Part shown: positions 1-8,860 of the stretch, piece after piece
Position numbering within the stretch: the first letter of the stretch is position 1
Layout of the letters: each line of letters starts with the position of its first letter
NCBI RefSeq assembly: GCF_900100155.1
Contig: NZ_FMTP01000001.1
Coordinates: forward strand, 248,001 to 312,000
DNA from: Ancylobacter rudongensis
GTDB taxonomy: Bacteria; Pseudomonadota; Alphaproteobacteria; Rhizobiales; Xanthobacteraceae
DNA length: 64,000 nucleotides
Direction of reading: 5' to 3'
Notes under the pieces: model-generated
The model's input: the letters and a program-made list of their open reading frames with translations, nothing else
Told to the model about the DNA's origin: nothing
Databases searched by the model: none
Made by a program: the position numbers and the translations under genes

Positions 1-408
1 CTGGATGGCGACGAATTCCTGGGTCAGCGCCTCGCCCTTCGGGGTGAGGTAGAGCAGGCGCTGGCGGCGGTCGGAGGCGCCGGCGCGGCTGTCGATGAAG
101 CCCTGGTCCACCAGTTCCCGCAGCACCCGGCCCAGGCTCTGCTTGGTGATGCGCAGAATGTCCAACAGGTCGGTGACGCGCATGCCGGGATGGCGATTGA
201 CGAAATGCAGCACCCGGTGATGCGCCCGGCCGAAGCCGAAGCCGTGCAGGATCTCGTCGGGATCGCTGACGAAATTGCGATAGGCGAAGAACAGAAGCTC
301 GATCAGGTCGAGCATCGGTTCGCCTTCGGGGGCGGGGGACAGGCGCGGGGAGGCCCCCGGCTCGCTCTTGCCGGTGCGCGCTGTCAGCGAGACATTTATG
401 TCAGCCAT
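1..408 (-). CDS. MarR family transcriptional regulator (3' part beyond the window)
   Basis: Read from an ATG at 408 on the minus strand, this frame stays open for 136 codons and runs off the left edge. After a roughly 35-residue polar leader come the MarR winged-helix hallmarks: 'GRAHHRVLHFV', 'TDLLDILRITKQSLGRVLRELVDQG' in outline as recognition helix, then the wing 'DRRQRLLYLT'. MarR proteins are dimeric cytoplasmic regulators, usually repressors released by small ligands. It is divergent from ilvE with about 250 bp between, so it may act on ilvE or on itself. The C-terminal dimerisation helix is outside the window. No clear Shine-Dalgarno precedes the ATG. Confidence 0.85.
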   Translation of the reverse strand, partial: MADINVSLTARTGKSEPGASPRLSPAPEGEPMLDLIELLFFAYRNFVSDPDEILHGFGFGRAHHRVLHFVNRHPGMRVTDLLDILRITKQSLGRVLRELVDQGFIDSRAGASDRRQRLLYLTPKGEALTQEFVAIQ

Positions 409-658
409 GTTGACTTTTTTCGTTATGATCGTTACCCAGATGTCCCGTTCAACGAAAGGATCGTTCGGCTAGCCGCCCGATCCGGCTCGGAACAGGATAG
501 AGTCGCGCTCGCTCTACCGAGCCGCGACGATAACGGGACTTCGGCCGCGAGGCAAAGCGTTGCGCTCTCGCCTGACAGGCCGTAGCCACCATGCCGAAGG
601 AACAGAAGGGCTCCGGCGCCTCCCATGGCGCGCTGGCGCCCCGGTTGGGAGACTTACC

Positions 659-1546
659 ATGGCGAGCGAACCTTTCGACAAACGCAGCGGCTGGATCTGG
701 TATGACGGCGCCTTCGTGCCCTGGCAGGACGCGCAGGTCCATGTACTGACCCACGGGCTGCACTATGGCAGCTGCGTCTTCGAGGGCGAGCGCGCCTATG
801 GCGGCGAGATCTTCAAGCTGGACGAGCACACCGCGCGGCTGAAGCACAGCGCCGAACTGCTCGACTTCGAGATCCCCTATGGCACGGACGAGATCAACGC
901 CGCCTGCCGCGAGCTGCTGGTGCGGCAGAAGCTGAACGACGCCTATCTGCGTCCCGTCGCCTGGCGCGGCTCGGACATGATGGGCGTCTCGGCCCAGCAC
1001 AACCAGATCCACCTCGCGATCGCGGCGTGGGAATGGCCGAGCTATTTCGATCCCGCCCAGCGGCTGAAGGGCATCCGCATCGGCATGGCGAAGTACCGCC
1101 GTCCCGACCCGATGACCGCGCCCTCGACCTCGAAGGCGGCCGGGCTCTACATGATCTGCACCATCTCCAAGCACGCCGCCGAGCGCGAGGGCTTCGCCGA
1201 CGCGCTGATGCTGGACTGGCGCGGCCGTGTCGCCGAATGCACCGGCGCCAATGTGTTCTTCGCCAAGGACGGCGTGATCCACACGCCTGAAGCCGACGCC
1301 TTCCTCAATGGCATCACCCGCCAGACGGTGATCGCGCTCGCCAAGCGGCGCGGCATCGAGGTGATGGAGCGGGCGATCATGCCGGAGGAACTGCCGAGCT
1401 TCGACGAGTGCTTCATCACCGGCACCGCCGCCGAGGTGACGCCGGTCGCCGAGATCGCCGGCCAGCACTTCCAGCCCGGCCCGGTCACCAAGACGCTGCT
1501 GGAGGACTACATGTCCGAAGTGCAGCCGAAGAAGGCGGCGGCGTAA
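659..1546 (+). CDS. ilvE: Branched-chain amino acid aminotransferase (class IV)
   Basis: A 295-residue PLP enzyme that interconverts branched-chain 2-oxo acids and Leu/Ile/Val with glutamate. Visible class IV features are 'HGLHYGSCVFEGERAY' near the N-terminus, the PLP-lysine segment 'PSTSKAAGLYM' near residue 165, and the glycine-rich phosphate-binding part 'FITGTAAEVTPV' near the C-terminus. Length is normal for the family. The ATG at 659 is preceded by GGGAGA at a good distance; the frame is open further upstream but without a comparable ribosome site. It is followed directly by an intrinsic terminator, so it appears monocistronic. ilvD lies in the same window about 55 kb away. Confidence 0.95.
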   Translation: MASEPFDKRSGWIWYDGAFVPWQDAQVHVLTHGLHYGSCVFEGERAYGGEIFKLDEHTARLKHSAELLDFEIPYGTDEINAACRELLVRQKLNDAYLRPVAWRGSDMMGVSAQHNQIHLAIAAWEWPSYFDPAQRLKGIRIGMAKYRRPDPMTAPSTSKAAGLYMICTISKHAAEREGFADALMLDWRGRVAECTGANVFFAKDGVIHTPEADAFLNGITRQTVIALAKRRGIEVMERAIMPEELPSFDECFITGTAAEVTPVAEIAGQHFQPGPVTKTLLEDYMSEVQPKKAAA

Positions 1547-1565
1547 GGTTCCAAATTTAAAATCT

Positions 1566-1593
1566 AAAGGGCCGCTTTAGGGCGGCCTTTTTT
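1566..1593 (+). terminator. Intrinsic terminator of ilvE
   Basis: GGCCGC pairs with GCGGCC around a 6-base loop, followed by six T residues, 20 bases after the ilvE stop codon. Confidence 0.85.
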
Positions 1594-1668
1594 GTTGAGA
1601 TGCTATATCCCGTCGCTAATAATATATCGAACACAGTCATTCTGATGATCTAAGCTCACGAGGCTATA

Positions 1669-1998
1669 GTGACCAAGATCAATCATGAGAGTGAGCTTTT
1701 ACGCCTGCGGGACAGTCGAATGCGATCTGGTCAGGCCAGGATCGATCCCGTTGTCAAAACGGATTTGCCGTCGCTGTCATTCGCCGATACCCCTAAGCGC
1801 CGGAGATCGTATGAGGCTTACGTTGTGCGCTATGGGACGGCAGTTCGTGACGGACATGAATATCCATGGCCGCCGAGTTGGCTTCTCGATATTATCGCTC
1901 CTGATGGTCTGATATCAGAAAAGCGTGTTCTAGCTTGGATATCGGGCCGACCTGAGTTTCAGAACGCAGTTCGACGATTTGCGAAGAAAAGCCGCTGA
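1669..1998 (+). CDS. Hypothetical protein in an AT-richer patch
   Basis: A 109-residue frame starting with GTG. The product is basic, with a charged N-terminus and a C-terminal part rich in Trp and Pro ('YPWPPSWLLDIIAPDGLIS', 'VLAWISGRPEFQNAVRRFAKK'). I do not recognise a family. Both this gene and its flanks (about 1600-2030) are clearly richer in A/T than neighbouring genes and use codons such as tta, ata and aaa that are rare around it, which suggests acquisition by transfer or a decaying gene. No strong Shine-Dalgarno is visible before the GTG. Overlapping frames look less protein-like. Confidence 0.5.
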   Translation: MTKINHESELLRLRDSRMRSGQARIDPVVKTDLPSLSFADTPKRRRSYEAYVVRYGTAVRDGHEYPWPPSWLLDIIAPDGLISEKRVLAWISGRPEFQNAVRRFAKKSR

Positions 1999-2034
1999 TT
2001 GTTGATCTTCGGTGGGCTTGGGAAATAGACTTAT

Positions 2035-2493
2035 TCAGTTCCAGCGTTCCGCCGCGTCGTCGTCTTCGTCCTTGGCGGCGACCCAGGACGAGCCCTCGTC
2101 GCGCTCCTCCATCTTCCAGAACGGCGCGCTGGTCTTCAGCCAGTCCATAAGGAATTCGGCCGCCTCGAAGGCGGCGGCGCGGTGGGCGGAGGCGGTGACG
2201 ACGAGCACGATGTTGTCGCCCGGCACCATGCGGCCATAGCGGTGGATGACCGTGGCACCGATGAGCGGCCAGCGGGCGCGGGCCTGCTCGATCAGCCGGC
2301 CGATCTCCTCTTCCGCCATGCCGGGATAATGCTCCAGCGTCAGGGCGATGAGCGGCGCGCCGCCGGGGGCGTCCTGGGCGCGGCACAGGCCGGCGAAGGT
2401 GACGAGCGCGCCGATATCGGTGCGCCCGCGCGCCAGGGCGGCGGCCTCGGCGGCGGCGTCGAAATCCTGCGCCTGTATGCGGACGGTGAACAT
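2035..2493 (-). CDS. moaE: Molybdopterin synthase catalytic subunit MoaE
   Basis: A 152-residue protein that, with MoaD, converts precursor Z (cPMP) to molybdopterin by sulfur transfer. Family blocks are visible: 'GALVTFAGLCR', 'LEHYPGMAEEEI', 'VIHRYGRMVPGDNIVLV', 'SAHRAAAFEAAEFLMDWLKT' and the catalytic 'PFWKMEERDEGSSWV' with its conserved lysines. It lies 15 bases downstream of moaD, with a GGAGGGCGGAG ribosome site, in the transcription order pgsA, moaD, moaE. An acidic C-terminal tail (DEDDDAAERWN) follows the usual end. Confidence 0.95.
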   Translation of the reverse strand: MFTVRIQAQDFDAAAEAAALARGRTDIGALVTFAGLCRAQDAPGGAPLIALTLEHYPGMAEEEIGRLIEQARARWPLIGATVIHRYGRMVPGDNIVLVVTASAHRAAAFEAAEFLMDWLKTSAPFWKMEERDEGSSWVAAKDEDDDAAERWN

Positions 2494-2508
2494 CTCCGCC
2501 CTCCCGGT

Positions 2509-2760
2509 TCAGCCGCCCGTCATGGGCGGGAAGAAGGCAATCTCGCGCGCGCCGCCGAGCGGCGTGTCCGGCTTGGCGTGCCGCCGGTCGAGCGCCGCCC
2601 GCACGATACGCGGATTCTCGAAGGCATGGGCATAGCCCTCGCCGCGCGCGCCGAGAAAGGCGGCAAGCTCGGCGACGGTGGCGACGCCCTGCGGCAGGTC
2701 GATCTCCTCCGCCTCAAGGCCAATGCGCTCGCGCACCCAGGCGAAATACAGCACCTTCAC
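2509..2760 (-). CDS. moaD: Molybdopterin synthase sulfur carrier subunit MoaD
   Basis: An 83-residue ubiquitin-fold protein ending in the diagnostic Gly-Gly ('FFPPMTGG'), which becomes adenylated and thiocarboxylated to deliver sulfur to MoaE. 'FAWVRERIGLEAEEIDLP' is a typical MoaD N-terminus. The start codon is GTG and overlaps the pgsA stop in a GTGA four-base junction, so translation is likely coupled to pgsA. Confidence 0.93.
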   Translation of the reverse strand: MKVLYFAWVRERIGLEAEEIDLPQGVATVAELAAFLGARGEGYAHAFENPRIVRAALDRRHAKPDTPLGGAREIAFFPPMTGG

Positions 2761-3398
2761 GCGTCATCCCCGATCAGATGGCGGGCGCCGGCGCGGAAAT
2801 AGTCCCAGCCGGTATAGAGCGTCAGCAGCGCCGCGATCCACAACAGGCCGATGCCGAACAGCGTGATGCCGGGCACCAGAAGATCCGCCGCCGGCCCGGC
2901 CAGGAGCACGCCGACGGCGACCAGCTGGGCAGTGGTCTTCCATTTGGCGAGACGGGTGACGGGGACGCTGACCCGCAATTCGGCGAGAAACTCGCGCAGG
3001 CCGGAGACGAGAATCTCGCGGCACAGGATCACCACCGCCGCCCAGAGCGACCAGCCGCGAATGGTGCCATCCGATGCCAGCATCAGCAGCGAGGCGGAAA
3101 CCAGCAGCTTGTCGGCGATGGGGTCCAGCATGCGGCCGATGGCCGATTGCTGCTGCCAGGCTCGGGCGAGGTAGCCGTCGAAGAAATCGGTGACGGCGGC
3201 GACGACATAGATGACCACCGCCACCCAGCGCAGCCAGACGCCGCCTTCCAATATGTCGGACCAGAACAGGCACGCCGCCACCAGTGGCACCGCCACGCAG
3301 CGGCCATAGGTGAGGAGATTGGGCAAAGAAAAGGCGTGACCGCGTTTCACCTTGGCCGGCTCCCGTACCGTCTGCGGGTTTGATGCAACATCGACCAT
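2757..3398 (-). CDS. pgsA: CDP-diacylglycerol--glycerol-3-phosphate 3-phosphatidyltransferase
   Basis: A 213-residue integral membrane enzyme making phosphatidylglycerol phosphate, the committed step of anionic phospholipid synthesis. The CDP-alcohol phosphotransferase signature (DG-x2-AR-x8-G-x3-D-x3-D) is complete: 'DGYLARAWQQQSAIG' followed by RMLDPIAD. Several hydrophobic helices surround it. GAGGGAG precedes the ATG. It is the first gene of the pgsA-moaD-moaE group, a common alphaproteobacterial order downstream of uvrC. Confidence 0.94.
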   Translation of the reverse strand: MVDVASNPQTVREPAKVKRGHAFSLPNLLTYGRCVAVPLVAACLFWSDILEGGVWLRWVAVVIYVVAAVTDFFDGYLARAWQQQSAIGRMLDPIADKLLVSASLLMLASDGTIRGWSLWAAVVILCREILVSGLREFLAELRVSVPVTRLAKWKTTAQLVAVGVLLAGPAADLLVPGITLFGIGLLWIAALLTLYTGWDYFRAGARHLIGDDA

Positions 3399-3541
3399 AG
3401 TGCGCCGGCTCCCTCACAGGCAGGTAAACACGCGAGCCGGCTACGTCAATTGCGTCGCGGCCATTGCTTCGCCTGCCGTGGCGCTTTCACGATGCGGCAG
3501 GGCTGTGGCCATCGCATGACGGCGATGGCCGGACGGACTGT

Positions 3542-5587
3542 TCATGTCGCTTTCGCGTGAAAGAAGTCATAAACCGCCCGCGCCATCGCCGCGTTCACCC
3601 CCGGCACGCCTTCAAGATCGGCGAGCGAGGCGCGTTCGATCGCCTTCAGAGTCCCAAAATGGTGCAGCAGCGCCCGTTTACGAGTGGGGCCGATGCCGGG
3701 AATTTCCTGCAGGCCGGCCTGGGTGATGTCCTTCTTGCGGCGGGCACGGTGCGAGCCGATGGCGAAGCGGTGCGCCTCGTCACGCAGGCGCTGCACGAAA
3801 TACAGCACCGGGTCGCGCGGCTCCAGCCGGAACGGCTCGCGGCCATCGGCATAGAAGGTCTCGCGGCCGGCGTCGCGGTCCGGGCCCTTGGCGACGCCGA
3901 CCATCGGCACATCGGTGACGCCGAGCCCGGCCAGGGTTTCGCGCGCCGCCTTCAGCTGGCCGGGGCCGCCATCGATCAGCAGCAGGTCCGGCCAGGCCGA
4001 CGAGGCGGCGGAGGCTTCCTCGACCTCTCCCGGTGGGGGCGGGGGCACCTCTTCTCCCTCGGGGAGAGGCGACGCGCCCGCCCGCGGATTCTCCTTCAGC
4101 AGGCGGGCGAAGCGGCGGGTCAGCACCTCGCGCATCATGCCGTAATCGTCGCCGGGGGTGAGTTCGGTCGAGCGGATGTTGAACTTGCGGTACTGGCTCT
4201 TGGCGAAGCCCTCCGGCCCGGCGACGATCATGCCGCCCACCGCATTGCTGCCCATGATGTGGCTGTTGTCATAGACCTCGATGCGCCGGGGCGGCGCCTT
4301 GAGGGCGAAGGCGCGGGCGAGTTCCTCCAGCAGCCGGGCCTGGCTGGCGCTCTCGGCCAGCTTGCGGCCCAGCGCCTCGCGGGCGTTCTGCAGCGCGTGC
4401 TCGACCAGCTCGCGCTTCTCGCCGCGCTTGGGGGCCGCGACCTCGACCCGATGGCCGGCGCGGGTGGACAGCGCTTCCTCCAGCAGCTCGCGCTCGGCGA
4501 TGTCGTGGCTGAGCAGCACGAGGCGCGGGCAGGGCTTGTCCTCGTAGAACTGGGCCAAGAACGATTCCAGCACCTCGCCGATCTCCAGCGTCCGGTCGGC
4601 GCGGGGATAGAGCGCATGGTTGCCCCAGTTCTGGCCGGTGCGGAAGAAGAAGACCTGCACGCAGGTCGCCCCGCCCTCCTGGTGGATGGCGAAGACGTCC
4701 GCCTCCTCGACCGAGCGCGGGTTGATGCCCTGGGTGCCCTGCACGGCGGACAGCGCGGCGAGGCGGTCGCGCAGGGCGGCCGCGCGCTCGAATTCCAGCT
4801 CGTGCGAGGCGATTTCCATCTCGCGCGCCAGCTGTTCCTTCACCGCCTTGCTGCGGCCGGAGAGGAAGTCGCGCGCCTCCATCACATACTCGGCGTAGTC
4901 GGTGTGGCTGACCTCGCCGGTGCAGGGGCCGGCGCAGCGCTTGATCTGGAACAGCAGGCAGGGGCGGGTGCGGGCCTCGTAGAAGCTGTCGGAGCAGGAG
5001 CGCACCAGGAACGCCTTCTGCAGCGCGTTGATGGTGCGGTTCACCGCCCAGACCGAGGCGAAGGGGCCGTAATAATCGCCCGGCCGGTTGCGGGCGCCGC
5101 GATGCTTGGTGATCTGCGGCGACACATGATCCTTGGTGATGAGGATATAGGGAAACGACTTGTCGTCGCGCAGCAGCACGTTGAAGCGCGGGCGCAGCTG
5201 CTTGATGAAGTTGGCCTCCAGCAGCAGCGCCTCGGTCTCGGTGCCGGTGGAGACGAATTCCATCTCCATGGTGGCCGCCACCATCCGCATGATGCGGGCG
5301 GTCAGCCCTGTGGGGCGGGTATAGGCGACGATGCGGCGCTTGATGCTCTTGGCCTTGCCGACATAGAGCACCGCGCCGTCCGCACCGATCATGCGGTAGA
5401 CGCCCGGCCCGTTCGGCGCGTGCTTGAGGGCGCGCGCAATCGCGGCGCGGCCCATGGCGACGGAACCCGGCGCGGGCTCGGCCTCCTCGGCAAGGTCGGC
5501 AATGAGGGCCTCGTCCTGGTCCAGCTCGGCGATGTCGGCATCGTCGGCGTCGAGGTCGGGCATGTCGCGGGTCGGTCGGGCGGTCAT
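3542..5587 (-). CDS. uvrC: Excinuclease ABC subunit C
   Basis: UvrC makes the dual incision in nucleotide excision repair after loading by UvrB. Domains in order: GIY-YIG nuclease ('[20 protein letters not shown]'), the cysteine cluster ('[17 protein letters not shown]'), a UVR motif near '[15 protein letters not shown]', the RNase H-like nuclease ('[20 protein letters not shown]', '[15 protein letters not shown]', '[13 protein letters not shown]') and C-terminal tandem HhH motifs. I place the start at MTARPTRD (681 residues); ATG codons up to 5659 are in frame but give an atypical leader. An insertion of about 30 residues before '[10 protein letters not shown]' looks derived from an intergenic repeat (separate entry). 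It is upstream of pgsA with a gap of about 140 bases. Confidence 0.95.
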   Translation of the reverse strand: MTARPTRDMPDLDADDADIAELDQDEALIADLAEEAEPAPGSVAMGRAAIARALKHAPNGPGVYRMIGADGAVLYVGKAKSIKRRIVAYTRPTGLTARIMRMVAATMEMEFVSTGTETEALLLEANFIKQLRPRFNVLLRDDKSFPYILITKDHVSPQITKHRGARNRPGDYYGPFASVWAVNRTINALQKAFLVRSCSDSFYEARTRPCLLFQIKRCAGPCTGEVSHTDYAEYVMEARDFLSGRSKAVKEQLAREMEIASHELEFERAAALRDRLAALSAVQGTQGINPRSVEEADVFAIHQEGGATCVQVFFFRTGQNWGNHALYPRADRTLEIGEVLESFLAQFYEDKPCPRLVLLSHDIAERELLEEALSTRAGHRVEVAAPKRGEKRELVEHALQNAREALGRKLAESASQARLLEELARAFALKAPPRRIEVYDNSHIMGSNAVGGMIVAGPEGFAKSQYRKFNIRSTELTPGDDYGMMREVLTRRFARLLKENPRAGASPLPEGEEVPPPPPGEVEEASAASSAWPDLLLIDGGPGQLKAARETLAGLGVTDVPMVGVAKGPDRDAGRETFYADGREPFRLEPRDPVLYFVQRLRDEAHRFAIGSHRARRKKDITQAGLQEIPGIGPTRKRALLHHFGTLKAIERASLADLEGVPGVNAAMARAVYDFFHAKAT
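4021..4085. repeat. Palindromic repeat embedded in the uvrC reading frame
   Basis: The plus-strand segment contains the motif TCTCCCTCGGGGAGAGG, similar to the intergenic CCTCTCCCCATCGGGGAGAGG element at 41040. On the uvrC strand it is translated as SPLPEGEE followed by a proline run, between the two conserved halves of the RNase H-like domain. This low-complexity peptide has no counterpart in the conserved UvrC core. Insertion of a mobile palindrome into the frame is inferred. Confidence 0.6.
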
Positions 5588-5750
5588 GCCCCCTAGATAC
5601 GTATTTGCGGCCATCGCGAACAGGGGGCGGCGCATCTTCCCCGCGCCTGTTCCCGCCATGGCACAGGGCTACGAAAATGCATCGGGCCGCTGGCGGCCAT
5701 GCGCGGGCGGCCGGTGTCAGCGGCGGGAAAAGGGTCTAAGGGAGCGGACC

Positions 5751-6686
5751 ATGTCCCGTTCCGGCGATGCCATCTCCCATCCGCCCTTTCCCGTGGCCGG
5801 CTACGCCTTCGGCGCCGCCGGGGCGACGCTGTTCGCGTCCAAGGGCATCATCATCAAGCTCGCCTATGCCGAGGGCATCGACGCCGAAACGCTGCTGGCG
5901 CTGCGCATGGCGTTCTCGCTGCCGTTCTATCTCGCGGTCGGCGCCTTCGCGCTGTTCCGGCTGCGCGGCATGGGCGAGCCTTTGCCCACCGGCAAGCTGG
6001 TGGTGCAGTCCATGCTGGTGGGGGCGCTCGGCTACTGGCTGGCCAGCTATCTCGATTTCGCCGGGCTGCAATACACCTCCGCCTCGTTCAGCCGGCTGAT
6101 CCTCTTCACCTATCCGATCTATGTCGCGTTGTTCGGCGCGCTGCTGTTCGCCCAGCCGATCCGGCCGAGGGCGATGCTGGCCTTCGCGGTCGCCTATGGC
6201 GGGCTGGCGCTGATTTTCCTGCAGAATGTCAGCGTCATGGGTTCGGACGTGGTGAAGGGTTCGGTGCTGGTGACGCTGGCAGCGATTTCCTTCGCGCTCT
6301 ACCAGCTGTGCGCCCGCTCGCTGCTGCAGCGGGTCGGTTCGGCGCTGTTCACCTGCATCGCCATGATCTCGGCCTCGATCATGGCGATCGGCCAGTTCGC
6401 GGTGATGCGGCCGGTCGAGGCGCTGATGGTGTCGCCGCATGGGCTGATGCTGGCGGTCAGCGTGGCGATCGGCGCCACCGTGCTGCCGACCTTTCTGATG
6501 AACGCGGCGCTCAAGCGCATTTCGGCGCAGGCCAATTCGATGATCAGCACGGTGAGCCCGGTCGCTACCATGGTGCTGGCCGTGCTGTTTCTCGGCGAGA
6601 GCGCCACCCCGGCCGAGCTTGCCGGCGCGGTACTTGTGATGACCAGCATCGGCTGGTTCACCCTGAGCGACGCCCGCAAGCACTGA
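5751..6686 (+). CDS. EamA/DMT family transporter
   Basis: A 311-residue inner-membrane protein with about ten hydrophobic helices arranged as two EamA repeats; the first begins 'GYAFGAAGATLFASKGIIIK', the second follows 'GSVLVTLAAISFALYQL'. The C-terminal 'SMISTVSPVATMVLAVLFLGE' is the usual DMT-superfamily helix. Such proteins export amino acids or other metabolites; the substrate cannot be told from sequence. The ATG at 5751 has a GGGAG site upstream; the frame is open further back only because it is antisense to uvrC. It is convergent with the following SDR gene. Confidence 0.9.
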   Translation: MSRSGDAISHPPFPVAGYAFGAAGATLFASKGIIIKLAYAEGIDAETLLALRMAFSLPFYLAVGAFALFRLRGMGEPLPTGKLVVQSMLVGALGYWLASYLDFAGLQYTSASFSRLILFTYPIYVALFGALLFAQPIRPRAMLAFAVAYGGLALIFLQNVSVMGSDVVKGSVLVTLAAISFALYQLCARSLLQRVGSALFTCIAMISASIMAIGQFAVMRPVEALMVSPHGLMLAVSVAIGATVLPTFLMNAALKRISAQANSMISTVSPVATMVLAVLFLGESATPAELAGAVLVMTSIGWFTLSDARKH

Positions 6687-6702
6687 GCGCCGGCCCTGTT
6701 GA

Positions 6703-7494
6703 TCAGTCGTCTTCCACGTCCGGCGTGCGCCAGGCGAGGTGCTGGCCGCCATCGACCGCGATAATCTGCCCGGTGACGCTGGAGGCGCGGGCGAGATAGG
6801 CAACAGCGTCGGCGATCTCCTCCGGGCTCGGGCCGCGCCCGAGCAGAACCGAGGCGGACTGGCGGGCGAAGGCGTCGCCATCCTGCCGTCCATTGGCCAG
6901 CGTCGGGCCCGGGCCGACGCCATTGACCCGCACCCGCGGCGCCAGCGCCTGCGCCAGCATCCGTGTGGCCGACCACAGCGCTTCCTTGCTCACGCTGTAG
7001 GAGAAATAGGCCGGGGTCGGCTTCAGCACGCGCTGGTCGATGAGGTTGACGATCGCCCCCGGCGCGCCATCGGGCAGCTGGGCGGCGAAGGCGCGGGCGA
7101 GTTGCACCGGCGCCCGCAGATTGACCGCCATGTGCCGCTCCCACAGGCCGAGGTCGAGCGCCTCGACGCTGTCGGGATGGAATTCCGAGGCGTTGTTGAC
7201 CAGCAGGGTGAGCGGCCCCAGCGCCGCCGCCGCGGCAGGAACGACGCCGTCCACCGCCCCGGCCTCGGCGAGCTCGGCGACGATGATCGCCGCGCGTCCT
7301 CCCGCGCCCCGGATCGCCGCGGCGGTCTCCTCCGCCGCAGGGCCGGGCCGGCGCACATGCAGGGCGATGTCGTAGCCCTCACGGGCAAGGCGCAGGCTGA
7401 TGGCGCGGCCGATCCGCACCGCGCCGCCGGTGACGAGGGCGACGGGGCGGGCGTGGAACGTGGCGGGGGTGGGCGACGAGGGGGGAAGGGTCAT
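6703..7494 (-). CDS. SDR family oxidoreductase (FolM/pteridine reductase-like)
   Basis: A 263-residue short-chain dehydrogenase. It has the NADP-binding 'VTGGAVRIGRAI' near residue 22, 'LLVNNASEF', the catalytic 'YFSYSVSK' (Tyr-x3-Lys) and 'VNGVGPGPTL'. The arginine-containing 'VRIG' and the segment 'VNLIDQRVLKPTPAYFSYS' resemble the FolM/pteridine reductase branch rather than FabG, suggesting dihydromonapterin or dihydrofolate reduction; that assignment is inferred. The protein ends with an unusual acidic tail (TPDVEDD). Confidence 0.85.
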   Translation of the reverse strand: MTLPPSSPTPATFHARPVALVTGGAVRIGRAISLRLAREGYDIALHVRRPGPAAEETAAAIRGAGGRAAIIVAELAEAGAVDGVVPAAAAALGPLTLLVNNASEFHPDSVEALDLGLWERHMAVNLRAPVQLARAFAAQLPDGAPGAIVNLIDQRVLKPTPAYFSYSVSKEALWSATRMLAQALAPRVRVNGVGPGPTLANGRQDGDAFARQSASVLLGRGPSPEEIADAVAYLARASSVTGQIIAVDGGQHLAWRTPDVEDD

Positions 7495-7875
7495 CAGGTT
7501 TCAGGCGCTGCGTTGGAGGGCGGCGGGCAAGGGACGGCTCGCCGCCCCCAGAAGACAATACGCCGTGCGACGGTGCGCGGATGACGATGACCGGCCTTGA
7601 TCGGGTAATTTCGTGTGGGTAGGTACGGTCGCCTCTTACCGACCTATGGGCAGCCAGGCAATTGCGCGTGCTGCGCCGCCTGCGTTCGGCTGGCAGTTCC
7701 GGATCTACAATCGGTATTCAAGTATACATGAAGTATACGTTTCATTAAGTATGATATAGCCTTTTGGTTGGCGTCACTATTTCGGCCGCACCTTTGTGGA
7801 ATCGTCGGACTTATCTCAGCGGCGGCGAGGATTGTTCGCCGGCTGGCAGGCTGAACCAAGATCCAGGAGACGATC
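7495..7875. other. Intergenic region upstream of the first porin gene
   Basis: About 380 bases between divergent genes. No convincing ORF. Its right half (7690-7760) is markedly AT-rich and holds repeated AAGTATAC motifs (separate entry); the promoter of the porin gene at 7876 most likely lies here. Confidence 0.6.
7720..7753. promoter_or_regulatory. Cluster of AAGTATAC repeats
   Basis: AAGTATAC occurs at 7720-7727 and again at 7731-7738, 11 bases apart or about one helical turn, followed by AAGTATG at 7747-7753. GTATAC is itself palindromic. The array sits about 120 bases before the porin start in an AT-rich stretch, as expected for a regulator-binding array. The binding protein is unknown. 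Confidence 0.4.
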
Positions 7876-8487
7876 ATGAACAACAGCATCCGCGCCGGTC
7901 TCGGGCTTATGGCCCTAATGGCCGTTCCCGCCGCTGCGGCGGATATGTCCTACCCGGCGCCGGCGGGGGTCGCCTATGATCCGGCGCCGGTCTTCACCTG
8001 GAACGGCTTCTATCTTGGCGCCAATGCCGGCTATGGCTGGGGCACGGCGGACGCCTCGCCGGATATTGACGGTTTCCTCGGCGGCCTGCAGGCCGGCTAT
8101 AACTGGCAGGGCAGCGGCCCGCTGGTGCTCGGCGTCGAAACAGACATCCAGTATGCCGATTTGTCGAGTTCGGTCTTCACCCTCGACTATTTCGGCACGG
8201 TGCGGGCGCGCATCGGCTACGCCTTCGACCAGTTCCTGGTCTATGGCACCGGCGGTTTCGCCTATGGCGGCGGCAGCTATGAGCTGCTGGGCCTATCCAA
8301 TGACCGCAACCATTTCGGCTGGACGATCGGCGCCGGCGCCGAATACGCGATTGGCGGCAATTGGAGCGTCAAGGGCGAGTATCTCTATGTCGACCTCGGC
8401 GAGGAGACCTATGCGAGCTATTTCGGCCCGCGCGATGTCGGCATGAGCGCCAATGTGCTGCGCGCGGGCGTGAACTACCGATTCTGA
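7876..8487 (+). CDS. Outer membrane beta-barrel protein, Omp25/Omp31-like
   Basis: A 203-residue secreted protein: signal peptide of about 22 residues ending 'PAAAADM', then the family opening 'FTWNGFYLGANAGYGWG' and alternating aromatic/glycine beta strands ('DYFGTVRARIGYAF', 'WSVKGEYLYVDLG') ending in 'VLRAGVNYRF', where a C-terminal Phe is the usual outer-membrane insertion signal. This is the small surface-antigen porin family of Brucella and rhizobia, which forms 8-stranded barrels. AGGAGA lies before the ATG. A paralogue follows at 8861. Confidence 0.92.
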   Translation: MNNSIRAGLGLMALMAVPAAAADMSYPAPAGVAYDPAPVFTWNGFYLGANAGYGWGTADASPDIDGFLGGLQAGYNWQGSGPLVLGVETDIQYADLSSSVFTLDYFGTVRARIGYAFDQFLVYGTGGFAYGGGSYELLGLSNDRNHFGWTIGAGAEYAIGGNWSVKGEYLYVDLGEETYASYFGPRDVGMSANVLRAGVNYRF

Positions 8488-8860
8488 TCGGTGTGCGGGG
8501 TGGCGTTGCGCCAAAACAGGCGCGCCACCCCCTGCCTGCGGGCGATCCGCTCCTCGGATTTGTGACATCGAAAACACACCCGCCGATCATCCGACGGCGA
8601 TAATGGCGAAATTGTTGCGCCGCTCGCGGTTCTGTGAATGAGCCTTTAGCTGTCAGAGCCCTTGCGGCAGAACGATTTGCGGGTTGTTGACGCCTGCCGG
8701 GCGCTCTAAGTGGGCGGCAAATGCGGCGGGGCTGCCCCAATCCAGCCCTTGGCCTGCCCATCTGGGCTTCTAATTCACACTCCGAGACGCAGCCTCAACG
8801 GTTTCGCAAGCCTTTCCTGGCGCCACGCCCCCCGGCTCCAGGTTGTTTCGGAGAGTACCT
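8488..8860. other. Intergenic region between the two porin genes
   Basis: About 370 bases without a convincing ORF. It begins with a strong GC hairpin (8497-8531). The remainder probably carries the promoter and leader of the second porin; I could not assign promoter boxes. Confidence 0.6.
8497..8531 (+). terminator. Hairpin just after the first porin gene
   Basis: GGGGTGGC pairs with GCCACCCC, with an inner GCGCC/GGCGC stem around AAAACA, starting 10 bases after the stop codon. No T tract follows, so it may act as an mRNA-stabilising hairpin rather than a classic terminator. Confidence 0.45.

Noticed and set aside
3464..5596. Long plus-strand open frame of about 710 codons
   Set aside because: It is antisense to uvrC; its product is a GC-driven Ala/Gly/Arg/His mixture with no domain, while the opposite strand encodes complete UvrC.
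7644..7889. An 81-codon minus-strand frame upstream of the first porin
   Set aside because: It covers the AT-rich promoter-like region and the porin start; no ribosome site or plausible product.
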